A DNA stretch of 64,000 nt, taken from positions 67,770,509 through 67,834,508 of the forward strand of contig JBCNJP010000006.1 in the NCBI GenBank assembly GCA_039602395.1, written 5' to 3'. The notes under the pieces are model-generated. The model did not search any database. It was not told the DNA's origin and worked only from the letters and a program-made list of their open reading frames with translations. The position numbers and the translations under genes were made by a program. The DNA comes from Deinandra increscens subsp. villosa. Its lineage: Eukaryota; Streptophyta; Magnoliopsida; Asterales; Asteraceae. Within the stretch, counting starts at the first letter, position 1. Each line of letters opens with the position of its first letter. This document shows, one piece after another, positions 46,972 through 57,825 of the stretch.

Positions 46972-48045
46972 AAAAAGCAACAAAATTATTCTCTTCCAAT
47001 AATGAAGATATTATCTAGTATAACTACTTACATATAATGAGGTGATTGAAGGGAAGGAGCTCAAGAAAAAGATGCCGAAGGCGCACAAGAAGATGTGACC
47101 GGATTGCCAACTGTACCTAGACCGGGACGTTTTGATGGTTTTCATGGGAGAAGCACTTATGGCACTCACCATAAGCAACAGTTGGAAAATGGTGGTTATC
47201 AGGTTTTCGTATTTATTGTGGACACATCCACTAAAAATCTAAAAGAATTGGAAGCTAGATCGATTTATCTTTTATGAGTACATACCTAAAGGAAGCCTTG
47301 CTGATATTCTCCATCGTAAGCAAATATTCTACTTCATTGTTATTTCTTTTGAAGAGTAAAATATAATGATTTGTTAATTAAATTGGCGCTAAAAGAAGTA
47401 AAAATTAGCACTATCATATATATAGATTTGATAGATATGTTGTTCTTTATAATGGTGATTTGATCCCGAATCAAAAACTATAATTTGATCAAACCATAAG
47501 GACCATTAATTTATACAACTTTCTCATAAACGTTTGGACTAATTATGTGATCAGTGCAATCCTTAAAATTTACAGCTCGTTCTGTATAATTATCTGACGT
47601 TAGTCCTTAAAAATTAAATTTAAAGTTTGGTTGTAAGTGGTTGTGAGTGAAGGAGATATAAAATATATTAAAAATCTGTATATTTGACAAAAAACTATTA
47701 GAATCCTGTAAAATTTAAGGTTTGGTTGTGGGTGGAAAAGAGAGAAAATTATATAAAAATGTATTATTTAATTGTGCTTGTGAGTGAGAAAGATAGAAAA
47801 AAGTTAATAATAATGATATAAATTATAAGGATAAAGATACAAAATGAGTTGTGAATGCCCTAAATTTGTAATTTTAACATGGAGACCAAATCTTCAATTT
47901 GATCAAACCATAGGGACCATTTATGTAGTTAACTCTTTGGATTGTGTTGGTCCGTCAAACACACCATGGGTTCGACCTTATATTCAAGAGGTACGTTCTT
48001 TGGCAGTTGGAAAAGATTAGACCAGAACCCACCACAAATATTTCC
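46972..48045 (+). pseudogene. IMK-like pseudokinase copy 1, internally deleted
   Basis: GGAAGGAGCTCAAGAAAAAG (about 47053) matches the first bases of exon 2 of the tandem kinase gene. The frame continues in pieces (YGTHHKQQLENG, YIPKGSLADILH) with losses. Intron sequence follows up to about 47934. There it jumps straight into the last-exon stretch LALDCVGPSNTPWVRPYIQE-like sequence (47937-48018). The middle of the kinase domain is deleted, with the shared bases CTTT at the junction. It lies downstream of the first-kinase copy, in the same order as in the minus-strand gene. Confidence 0.75.
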
Positions 48046-48117
48046 GATGGTAATGATGGCATTAGCTAGATCATCAGTAAGCTAGCTAGCTAGTGAACTG
48101 AAACTGGAGAGAGATTA

Positions 48118-48498
48118 GTTTTTTTTTTTTTTTTTTTGAACGGCTAAAGAATATATTAAGAACCTAGCAAGGAGCTAGACAAATTACAAGTGGAAATTGA
48201 AATTACACCAATTCGACCAATCGATACTAGATAATTTTCCCCTAGCCTTGACCCAAGTGAAGGACCAAAACTTGATCTCACCGATGGTATCATCTAAACT
48301 TCTTAACCGATTATTGAAATGCTTGTCGTTTCTAGACTTCCACAGGATCCAAAGAGTGGTGACGATGATGCAATGAATAGCCCGATTGATGTTCTTCGAA
48401 TAACCCCAAGAGTTGTGCTTCGAAAGGAACTCTTGAACCGACGAGGGGATATCCGGAGGAACTTTGTGTTGGGATTTGACAGTGGTATACGGGTGCCC
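48118..48498 (-). mobile_element. LINE 3'-end fragment (minus strand)
   Basis: A T run at 48119-48137 is the poly(A) tail on the minus strand. Upstream of it the minus strand encodes TLWILWKSRNDKHFNN and IGEIKFWSFTWVKARGKLSS, the C-terminus of a plant L1-type reverse transcriptase ORF. It is cut at about 48500 by the neighbouring LTR. Confidence 0.78.
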
Positions 48499-48499
48499 G

Positions 48500-49863
48500 G
48501 TGACGTTAAAAAAAAAACTTGACCGTTTAATTAAAACATTACCGACCGGGTTTAGTAAATTGAGAGTTAAAACGGATTAATCTAGTAATCCGTTTACGCA
48601 GCGGAAAAATAAATTTTACTAAATTTAAACGCGTAAACCGTTGGTGTCGAAATCATGTCAACAGGATCACGATCACCAAAAATATTTAATCACGCAAACA
48701 CCATTTCGCGGTAAACAATTTAGCGCGAAAATAATAACGATTACATTAATCGAAATTAAATATCTAAACTAAAACTGGAGTTTAGATATACCTTCGCGGT
48801 GTTCTAACAAACGTTAGAGACACCGAGGGTCAACAAGATGACGCTAGGGTTTCACGGAAAAACAATCCGAACTGGCGGATTAAATCGTTTGCAAATCGCA
48901 TACACCGTCTCAAACGGATTTGTTGAGAATAGCAACGATTCCGTTTATGGTGGCGACAAGCGAGCACCAATCGAATCGAGACGGTGACGGCGGCTAGGGT
49001 TTAGCCGGGCGATTACCACGATTATTACGACGAGGGCTCGCACTCGTAAAATCGTGACGACGACGATTGTACGATGAGTGGTGATGGAAACGCGTCGTAG
49101 TGAAACGGAGCTACGCTAGGTCGCGACGGCGAGCTAGGGTTTGACGGCGGCGACGTCCCTATGAAAGGGGTTGGCGTCGCCTATGGTGAATCATGGGACG
49201 ATGGTGATTGTCTTACCTTGATCAATCACGCGAAAGGGATCGTCCGATTGCTTCTCGTCTAACACCGTCTTCTAGGGTTCCACCAAGGAAGCAAGACGAC
49301 CAAGCTCTAGATGAGGTTGGTTTGCGTGAAGGGAGGGGACGAGGGAGAAGGGAGGTGGCGGCACTAAAAGTGGCGCAGAGAGAGGGGAGAGGGTGTGGAG
49401 GAATGAGCAACCAAAACTCATCCCCTAGCTCTCTATATATAATGGATGGATCCTGGGCTTTATGGAAACCTAAGCCCATGAGGATCCAGTCCATTAACCC
49501 TTCTCCAAGTAATTTAAAATTACAATTAATCCCCTTTTAGTTTGCGATTAATTAATAAAACAACTTTATTAATTTTACAAGTCGCAAGCTACGAGAAACA
49601 TAAATAACTATTTATTTATTTCACCATAAAACATTAATCAAATGTTTTTCTCCGTTTATTTAATTATTTCAAGAATAATTATTTATAATTAATTAAATGT
49701 TTATTAATCATGAATAAACATTAAATTAATTATATATATTTCCGTAAATTACCGGTTAGCCTAGTAAGCGGATTTTTATCTCGTTGCCCCCAGTGTAACT
49801 CTTTACGGGTCTAACCGGGTCGGGTTCTTGGTGTTGTCGGGTCTGGACATCCAATATCCAACA
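48500..49863 (-). mobile_element. LTR of a minus-strand LTR retrotransposon
   Basis: The right end is TCCAATATCCAACA, i.e. the LTR starts TGTTGGATATTGGA on the minus strand. It is followed outside by ATCTCCCACTTGG, whose complement CCAAGTGGGAGAT is a polypurine tract, so this is the 3' LTR of a minus-strand element. The left end near 48500 is uncertain. The GC-rich stretch 49020-49400 inside gives spurious long frames on both strands. No partner LTR is found in the window. Confidence 0.6.
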
Positions 49864-51285
49864 ATCTCCCACTTGGACAGAGTCCGACAACATTTGAAGA
49901 AACAGTCAGATGTGCTCTAGCTACACATGGCTGTCCCAACCAGTTATGACACTTCAAGTCAGTAACCAAGGCATATCTACAACCTCGCGTTGTAGTTTAG
50001 ACTTATGGTAATTCAAAGTCATTAGTTCCCTTCCGTATAAGACATCAACTGAACGAGAGACATGGATTTATTCATTCTCTTTAATGTTCAATCATTTTAT
50101 TTCTTGTGTCGTAGTTCGAAGTGATCCAAAGCAAACACACAGTAGGTTTGGGTAAGGCCTTACACTTAACACTTGGAACTCACGAGAGGGCCCACGATGT
50201 CTAGCTGTTGCAGTATTAGTGCAAGAGTACAGAATCCCATATTGACTACATACAGCTCCCACTAAGCCTCAGATCCATTCCCAAAAGTAGTCTTTACTGG
50301 CAGTTACGCGACAGCGTATACTACAATTAAAGAACAGTCTTTGGCAAACGGGAGGTAGCATATGTATCTCAGGTCAAAGGACACTATTGAGTATACCATT
50401 AATCAAATTCGTCTTATGATTAAATCCATGATGACAATTTGATACGAGTTACGTCACAACGTCATTCTCTAATGAGGTCTGTGAGTCTGGAGAGTCAACC
50501 CTTTGAGTCCAGAGTCAGAATAGTCATAGATCAGTTTTGTTCCCACAAATTAGATCGACTACGGACGGTTTTAGAATATTTCTCTAAATATTCATGGATG
50601 TTTAAAACGTATAAAATTCGAACACGTTTTGCAGAATTCGAAATCTGCATCTAACTCTTTAGATCAGATTGAATGATTTGGTGCAAACGTTATAGTTCGA
50701 CATCCCAACACTAAAGTAGAACATTAATCTAGCTCAGAGTTCAGGTAATACATAACAGTATTAGCTCATTGATCAAACTTGATCATGAAACAGTGAACTC
50801 TCATGCTAAGTTCTTTGCCTGTGTTTTGGTTTTGCCTATTTAAGTTGTTTCGTTAGTTTTTGGTGTTTCTCATGAACAGCAAAAAGTACTTAAGTGAATT
50901 TTGAACGCGTGATAAAACTTGTGCCCTTGGTACGCACATGGATTACTGTGTTATCACAATGGCATGTTAATCGATTATCAACATAATCAAATTAACCTTC
51001 TTTGAATGTACCCTTACATTCATGATTCAAAACTTCACTTAAGGTGGCTAGTTGTTCGGTGAGTATGCTCGAGTACTCATCATGAACATTTCATCATCAA
51101 GACAAGTTGAGATGATTTGGTTTTCCAGCTTGTGTCATTGGTGTAACTCTTTACAGTGACACTTATGCAACATCCCTATGTTGGATAGTTCCCGTTTCAT
51201 AACTAGTATTCAACGGCCATGGCTTATTGCTTTAGAAGGGTATTAGGGTTTATTGGTTGGTGTATGTAACCTGCTCTGATACCAT
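49864..51285 (-). mobile_element. Internal remnant of LTR retrotransposon(s) with primer-binding site
   Basis: The sequence continues inward from the polypurine tract without recognisable pol domains. At its right end, 51272-51286 on the minus strand reads TATGGTATCAGAGCAG, containing TGGTATCAGAGC complementary to initiator tRNA-Met, the usual plant primer-binding site. It is therefore non-coding internal sequence of one truncated element or two fused ones. Confidence 0.55.
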
Positions 51286-51483
51286 AATAAATATGATATC
51301 AGAGATTTGGAATTTGAATCAGTACTTTATTGATCGATGGTTAGGAGTTTATATAGGGAAGAAACCCAGATAAACATTAAACAATAAAATAGAATAAACA
51401 ATAAAGAAAAGATAAGTCTTCCATGTGATAAGGCTTGTCAACCGATGAGTATGGAGACTCCTTGTAGGACTTGAATTCTTTCA
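51286..51483 (-). mobile_element. Short LTR-like segment next to the primer-binding site
   Basis: Read on the minus strand it starts TGAAAGAATTCAAGTCC and ends beside the primer-binding site, as a 5' LTR of about 200 bp would. It does not match the LTR at 48500-49863, so the two ends come from different elements. Confidence 0.4.
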
Positions 51484-52565
51484 AAAAAAGCAACAAAATT
51501 ATTCTCTTCCAATAAACAAAATTATTCTCTTCCAATAATGAAGATATTATCTAGTATAACTACTTACATATAATGAGGTGATTGAAGGGAAGGAGCTCAA
51601 GAAAAAGATGCCGAAGGCGCACAAGAAGATGTGACCGGATTGCCAACTGTACCTAGACCGGGACGTTTTGATGGTTTTCATGGGAGAAGCACTTATGGCA
51701 CTCACCATAAGCAACAGTTGGAAAATGGTGGTTATCAGGTTTTCGTATTTATTGTGGACAAAGTACATACCTAAAGGAAGCCTTGCTGATATTCTCCATC
51801 GTAAGCAAATATTCTACTTCATTGTTATTTCTTTTGAGGACTAAAATATAATGATTTGTTAATTAAATTGGCGCTAAAAGAAGTAAAATTAGCACTATCA
51901 TATATATAGATTTGATAGATATGTTGTTCTTTATAATGGTGATTTGATCCCGAATCAAAAACTATAATTTGATCAAACCATAAGGACCATTAATTTATAC
52001 AACTTTCTCATAAACGTTTGGACTAATTATGTGATTGCAATCCTTAAAATTTACAGCTCGTTCTGTATAATTATCTGACGTTAGTCCTTAAAAATTAAAT
52101 TTAAAGTTTGGTTGTAAGTGGTTGTGAGTGAAGGAGATATAAAATATATTAAAAATCTGTATATTTGACAAAAAACTATTAGAATCCTGTAAAATTTAAG
52201 GTTTGGTTGTGGGTGGAAAAGAGAGAAAATTATATAAAAATGTATTATTTAATTGTGCTTGTGAGTGAGAAAGATAGAAAAAGTTAATAATAATGATATA
52301 AATTATAAGGATAAAGATACAAAATGAGTTGTGAATGCCCTAAATTTGTAATTTTAACATGGAGACCAAATCTTCAATTTGATCAAACCATAGGGACCAT
52401 TTATGTAGTTAACTCTTTTTAAAACGTACATTTTTTTTACATAAGTAAAAAATATATATATATATTATTATTTTGTATTAAGACGCATGATTTTGCTCCT
52501 CACTTGAATGCAGCACCTGAAAAACGGGTAGATTGGCCAGCAAGAATGAAGATAGCAAAAGGAGT
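51484..52565 (+). pseudogene. IMK-like pseudokinase copy 2, 5' part
   Basis: 51487-52419 repeats 46972-47936 almost exactly, with a deletion of about 50 nt in the first kinase exon. Past 52419 it keeps the true intron end (TTGAATGCAG at about 52504-52513) and the start of the last exon (PEKRVDWPARMKIAKG), until an LTR retrotransposon interrupts at 52566. The 23 bases around ACAAAATTATTCTCTTCC are doubled at its left edge. Confidence 0.78.
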
Positions 52566-53207
52566 TGTCAGGACCGATTTCACATCGAGAATCCCGATCT
52601 TGAGCAAGAACGAAGGTGAGATGAAGAGGGAGACGGGATGGAGAGAATCAAAGATAATAAATGACAAGAAAATGATAAAACAAACGATTCATTGATTATT
52701 GTTGAATGATTGCAACAAACCGAATGATTACAAACTCGTCATAGGAAATCCATGGTCACATTGGGTTGAGCTCAAACCCAATGTGTGACTCTCTCTCTCT
52801 CTCGAATGATAGCTCACATCACTCATTATTCATCTATTATTCATCATCTACTAATGGAGCTAACCCTTCCTATATATAGAGAGCCCATGTGCTCACTAGC
52901 CCACTAACTAGTAAAACACAAAATAAAATGAGCTAATACAAATAAAACAAATGACATAATTATTATTAATTAAATCAAAGATTATTTAATTAATATGAAG
53001 CTTGACTCGCTCGAACCGATCTTCCGTTGACTTTTACGTTGACCGTTGACCCGAACGGTTGACTTTTCAGAAAACGTCTTCGGTCCAAACTTGCAAGCCT
53101 CGAGCATCACAACCCGCGTCTCTGAATCAAATCACAATGGATTCTTCAACCGAATTATTCGAGAATAGATTTGATGGCGTCAGTCATACTTATTAAAAGT
53201 TCCAACA
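52566..53207 (-). repeat. 3' LTR of the non-autonomous element
   Basis: 642 bp, TGTCAGGACCGATTTC to AAAAGTTCCAACA on the plus strand. It differs from its partner only by an extra CT unit near 52790-52805. Confidence 0.93.
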
Positions 53208-54963
53208 ATTCCCCCTTGACTGACGCTTTCAAATCTGTCATACTGGTGAAGAACCGCTCTGTCGTGCATCTTCAAAGAATAGCTGATAAACCGGAATCTT
53301 TCTGTTGTAAAGGTTCCCCCTTTGAATAAGCTTTTTCTGTTCTTGATGCTCCAGTTGAGATCCAAGTGCTGCAGTTCACTCGGTTCACACGGTCGGGTAC
53401 AATACTAAGAATGCTGAACATTGGAGAAAAAATTGCAACAAATCGAATCAGATAAACCAATCAATCACTGAAAATGCTCCAACTTCAGATAATCGACCCG
53501 ATAATCCAAATCCATAGAAGTTCCCCCTTTTCTCTAGATCCCTCTGAAAACATCCGATGCGGAAGCGGAAAACCAGATGCAGAGAGTGGAACCGTTCCGC
53601 TCAGTTCCGAAGAGAAAACGGTACTAAAATCCTGAAATCGGACAATCTTGCGAAAAACCGGAAGCCGGGTGCTGACAGATGTGAATGATCCATAAAAACT
53701 GAACTTGTTCCGCGTGACTGGGTTGGATGCGAAAACAATGTCAAATCGATGAAAAACTGAGATCCCGAGCGTAAACGAGAAATTTATTCATAACCGGAGT
53801 CTTCGTAATTTTTGGTGAAGAAAATCGAGCTCGGAAAAGTATTCCCTGAAGAATTCTGAGTCAAACGGTGCAATTTGGAATGAATCTGAGAAAACCGTCA
53901 ATTTTATTCAAGTAACGGCCTTCCGTTAGAGATTTAACGGAATATTCCAATATTTAACTGAGATTCCAGTTAATTCGGTTAGATGACATCAGCGCTGCAT
54001 CAGCTAAACAACTTGAAGTGAGACATAACGAAACAGTCACAAACTTAACCGAGAAGCGAAACCAGTCCGTCAGTGGTCGTTAGCTAACGTGGCGTGACGT
54101 CAACAAAAACTAGAAACCCGGTCGAATAAACTGAATAATTCCATGACCAATAAAAAAATTTCAAAATTTCGTTTCGGAGTTATCTCGTTATGTTTGTAGA
54201 AAAATTGATGAGTAATACCCCGCATTTAACGAAATAATGCAGAAAAAATTTGTTAGTGGTTTAAATGTCCAACAAAACCATAATCCATGTGAGTATGCAA
54301 GAACCAATCAGATTTAGTCTCCAAATGAATCCAACCGAAAAAAAAAATTTGATCATTGGGCTGAAAATGCTAAATCCACGTGAAGGGATTTTGACCAATC
54401 AAAAAGAAGCACAAACATGATCCTACGGTGAGAAATAGAAAGATCTGGCGGTCCACAAGAGGCAATCTGTGTGAGGTGTTCTCGGCTAATCAGAGAGTGG
54501 CAGCACACAAGCTCTTAACGGCTCTTTTGTGCCCATGGGGGTCCCACGCGGTTTATTCCAGCCTATCATAAAATGACAACGAAAAAGAATGGTGCAGTTC
54601 TCATGACTGCTGGGTCCCACGGCATTCCCTTCATCCAATCGCCGATCGACAACAACAATGGAATGTAGGAGCAAGCCGACAAAACAGAGAGAGAAAGAAT
54701 TCTCTTGTGACCAATGGCCATAAGCCACGTCATCTCCTTCTTCCCAAGTTGCCTTCTACCATCCGAAACCCTAGTTCACCGGAGAAACCATGAACTCGCA
54801 AAAACCCTCGCCAGAAAAACGTGAATAACACATATCTCCCTGAATACTTGACCAAAATCGACGATTTTTAGCTCGTTGAGCTCGTATGTCCATCCTCTAC
54901 ACATCTAGCCGATCAAAATTCACTGAAACACACTCGAACGAAAACCCAGATGACGTGTTCAGT

Positions 54964-55176
54964 CGAGATCGCCAAAGATACGAGGTCGCCAACACTTATT
55001 CGAGGTCGCCAAGGGCAAAAACGAGGTCGCCAAAGCCATGAGATCGCCAAAGAAAAAGTTCAAACACACCCGAGGTCGCCAAGACAATCTTCAAGAACAC
55101 TCGAGGTCGCCAAGAACATCTTCAAGTCCATCTCAGGTCGCCAAGAACACCTTCAACAGCAGTGAGATCGCCAAGG
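54964..55176. repeat. Degenerate array AG(G/A)TCGCCAA, nine copies
   Basis: The decamer occurs nine times in about 210 bp with irregular spacers often containing CTTCAA and AACAC. It lies in the leader of the LTR element, about 500 bp inside the 5' LTR. The plus-strand frames over it encode only the repeat. Confidence 0.88.
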
Positions 55177-55682
55177 CAATCTTCAACCAAAATAAAGAAC
55201 ACCAAGAACACCGTGAAACACACACTACTGTGTGTTTTTCCAGATCTGTCAAATCTGTTGTGAATCAGGCGAAACCGATGCTTCCATTGGATCCGGAACG
55301 CGTTTTCCATCAAGATTCATACTTTATTTCATCCAAAAACACTGATTAAAACACCAAAAACTCAGAATCAAAGCTCAAAAATTCTTCAAAACCCCAAAAA
55401 CGGGAAAACTTTAACAGTTTCGTTTTTCAGCCTCAGATCTCGTATTTCTTCATAGATTTGAACAAGTGGAGCATAAAATCACTCCCAAATGAACCCAATA
55501 ACAAGCATATATCATCAGATTCATCCAGAAATCATCCAAACAGCTCCAAAAATGCAGAAAAATAGAAAAAGTCTCCAAAGTGGGTTTTTCCAATCAGCAC
55601 CTCATTCAAGCTCAAAATCACAGATTCGAGTGACCAGATTCACGGTGAGATGAATCTGATCGGTACCCGCTCTGATACCATT

Positions 55683-56322
55683 TGTCAGGACCGATTTCAC
55701 ATCGAGAATCCCGATCTTGAGCAAGAACGAAGGTGAGATGAAGAGGGAGACGGGATGGAGAGAATCAAAGATAATAAATGACAAGAAAATGATAAAACAA
55801 ACGATTCATTGATTATTGTTGAATGATTGCAACAAACCGAATGATTACAAACTCGTCATAGGAAATCCATGGTCACATTGGGTTGAGCTCAAACCCAATG
55901 TGTGACTCTCTCTCTCTCGAATGATAGCTCACATCACTCATTATTCATCTATTATTCATCATCTACTAATGGAGCTAACCCTTCCTATATATAGAGAGCC
56001 CATGTGCTCACTAGCCCACTAACTAGTAAAACACAAAATAAAATGAGCTAATACAAATAAAACAAATGACATAATTATTATTAATTAAATCAAAGATTAT
56101 TTAATTAATATGAAGCTTGACTCGCTCGAACCGATCTTCCGTTGACTTTTACGTTGACCGTTGACCCGAACGGTTGACTTTTCAGAAAACGTCTTCGGTC
56201 CAAACTTGCAAGCCTCGAGCATCACAACCCGCGTCTCTGAATCAAATCACAATGGATTCTTCAACCGAATTATTCGAGAATAGATTTGATGGCGTCAGTC
56301 ATACTTATTAAAAGTTCCAACA
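55683..56322 (-). repeat. 5' LTR of the non-autonomous element
   Basis: 640 bp. The minus-strand primer-binding site AATGGTATCAGAGC directly follows its end. Confidence 0.93.
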
Positions 56323-56865
56323 GGAGTGGCTAGAGGGCGGGTTGCTTTGCCTCCACACCCATCACAATATAGTCCACGGAAATCTAACATCACACAACGT
56401 TTGGCTAGATGAAGACTTTAACCCCAAGATTTCTGACTTGGGTTTTGTCACTCCCAAATAAGATGCCAGAACCCAAGTTTCTCTGCTACAGGGATCCTGA
56501 GCTCAAGTACGAATATCAAGCTAATAAGGAAACCGATGTGTACAGTTTTGGTATGATTATGTTAGAACTCCTAACTGGATTATCACCAGCAGAGCCCATA
56601 GGCGGCGGTCTGAAATTACCCCAATGGGTGGCTTCGGGTCTGGTTAAGAAACAGGAGAGGATTAATTATAAGGTTATTGATCATAATTTATTGATGAACG
56701 ATGCTTCTTCTTCAGCAGTTAGTGATGGTGAGTTGTTGAATAGTTTGCAACTAGCTTTGGATTGTGTTGGTCCGTCAAACACACCATGGGTTCGACCTTA
56801 TATTCAAGAGGTACGTTCTTTGGCAGTTGGAAAAGATTAGACCAGAACCCACCACAAATATTTCC
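56323..56865 (+). pseudogene. IMK-like pseudokinase copy 2, 3' part
   Basis: It resumes after the GGAGT target duplication with LLCLHTHHNIVHGNLTSHNV-like sequence. A frameshift follows near 56450, then the frame FLCYRDPELKYEYQANKETD, VYSFGMIMLELLTGLSPAE and DCVGPSNTPWVRPYI, ending AVGKD at TAG 56838-56840. As in the minus-strand gene, HGN replaces HRD. The end matches the tail of copy 1 up to AAATATTTCC, then changes to LINE sequence at about 56866. Confidence 0.8.
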
Positions 56866-57825
56866 AAGGATTTGGTCCGATCATTGCCCCGTTTTTCTCA
56901 AATCCATTGGTGTGGATTTCGGGCCTCGTCCTTTCAAATGTTTTAATTCATGGTTGAATTGTGAAGGCTTTGATGTAGTGGTTCATAATGCCTCTCTGTT
57001 GCCCACTGGTTCGGGTAGATGGGACAGAAGATTTCTTTGTAAGCTAAAAAATATTAAGGAGGCCATAAAGTTTTGGAACTGTTCTAGGTGGGATGCAAAT
57101 GCCATAAAACAGATTTCTCTTCAACAAGAAATTGATAATATGGAGCTAATTGCCGAGCACCGTCCCCTTTCGGATTTAGAAAAGTCTAACAGACTTCTTT
57201 GGAAAAAAGAAATCTTTGACCTCGAAGCCTTAGCCACGAAAGATTTAAAGCAAAAAGCCCGGGTCAAATGGGCCCTTGAAGGAGACGAAAACTCGAAATT
57301 CTTTCATGGCATTATTAACTCCTCTAATTCTAAGAGAAGTTTAAATGGCCTCTTTTTGAATGGAAATTGGGTTACCAACCCTTCTACGATCAAGGACGCG
57401 GCGGCCAACCATTTCGAGGATCGCTTTTTTGACCCTCTGCCCATTCGCCCTTCAATGCCAACCGATGGGTTTAAGACCCTTTCTCAGGAGGATGCTTCCT
57501 CTATTATGGCCCCTTTCTCGCTCGAGGAAATTAAAGCCGCCGTGTAGGAATGCTCGGGGGATAAAAGTCCGGGTCCCGACGGGTTCAACTTTCGGATTAT
57601 CAAATGCTTTTGGCACCTTTTCCATGAAGACTTAAAGAATGTGTTTGATGAGTTTTTTGTCAACGGGTCCATTAGCCATGGTTGTAATAGCTCGTTCATT
57701 GCCCTTATCCCCAAAGTCCATGACCCACTCAACCTTGATGATTTCCGGCCTATTAGCCTCATTGGTTCCCTTTACAAGATTTTGGCTAAGGTGTTGGCCA
57801 ATCGGTTACGTGGGGTTATTGTGTG
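56866..57825 (+). mobile_element. LINE ORF2 relic (endonuclease end and reverse transcriptase start)
   Basis: The frame begins WSDHCPVFL, the terminal motif of the APE-type endonuclease. It continues through the linker (ARVKWALEGDENSKFFHG) into the RT domain (DKSPGPDGFNFRIIK, FIALIPKVHDPLNLDDFRPI, SLIGSLYKILAKVLANRL). One in-frame TAG at 57546-57548 replaces the usual Trp. It is truncated at both ends, on the left against the kinase copy and on the right against the Gypsy element. Confidence 0.88.

Larger units (their letters stand above)
52566..56322 (-). mobile_element. Young non-autonomous LTR retrotransposon inserted in IMK-like copy 2
   Basis: LTRs 52566-53207 and 55683-56322 look identical by eye except for two bases of a CT microsatellite, so the insertion is very recent. 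The target duplication GGAGT is perfect (52561-52565 and 56323-56327). LTRs have TG...CA ends. On the minus strand AATGGTATCAGAGCGGG follows the 5' LTR (initiator tRNA-Met primer-binding site) and AAGGGGGAAT precedes the 3' LTR (polypurine tract). The 2.5-kb interior has no gag or pol, so it must rely on a partner element. The LTR carries a TATA box on the minus strand (CTATATATAGG). The interior holds an AGGTCGCCAA repeat. Confidence 0.93.

Noticed and set aside
49208..49540. 110-residue plus-strand frame and 90-residue minus-strand frame
   Set aside because: Both lie in the GC-rich, CpG-rich part of an LTR and show only low-complexity Arg/Gly or Pro/Ser composition.
54950..55349. Frames of 71 and 103 residues
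   Set aside because: They translate the AGGTCGCCAA array in the leader of the LTR element, on the strand opposite to its transcription.
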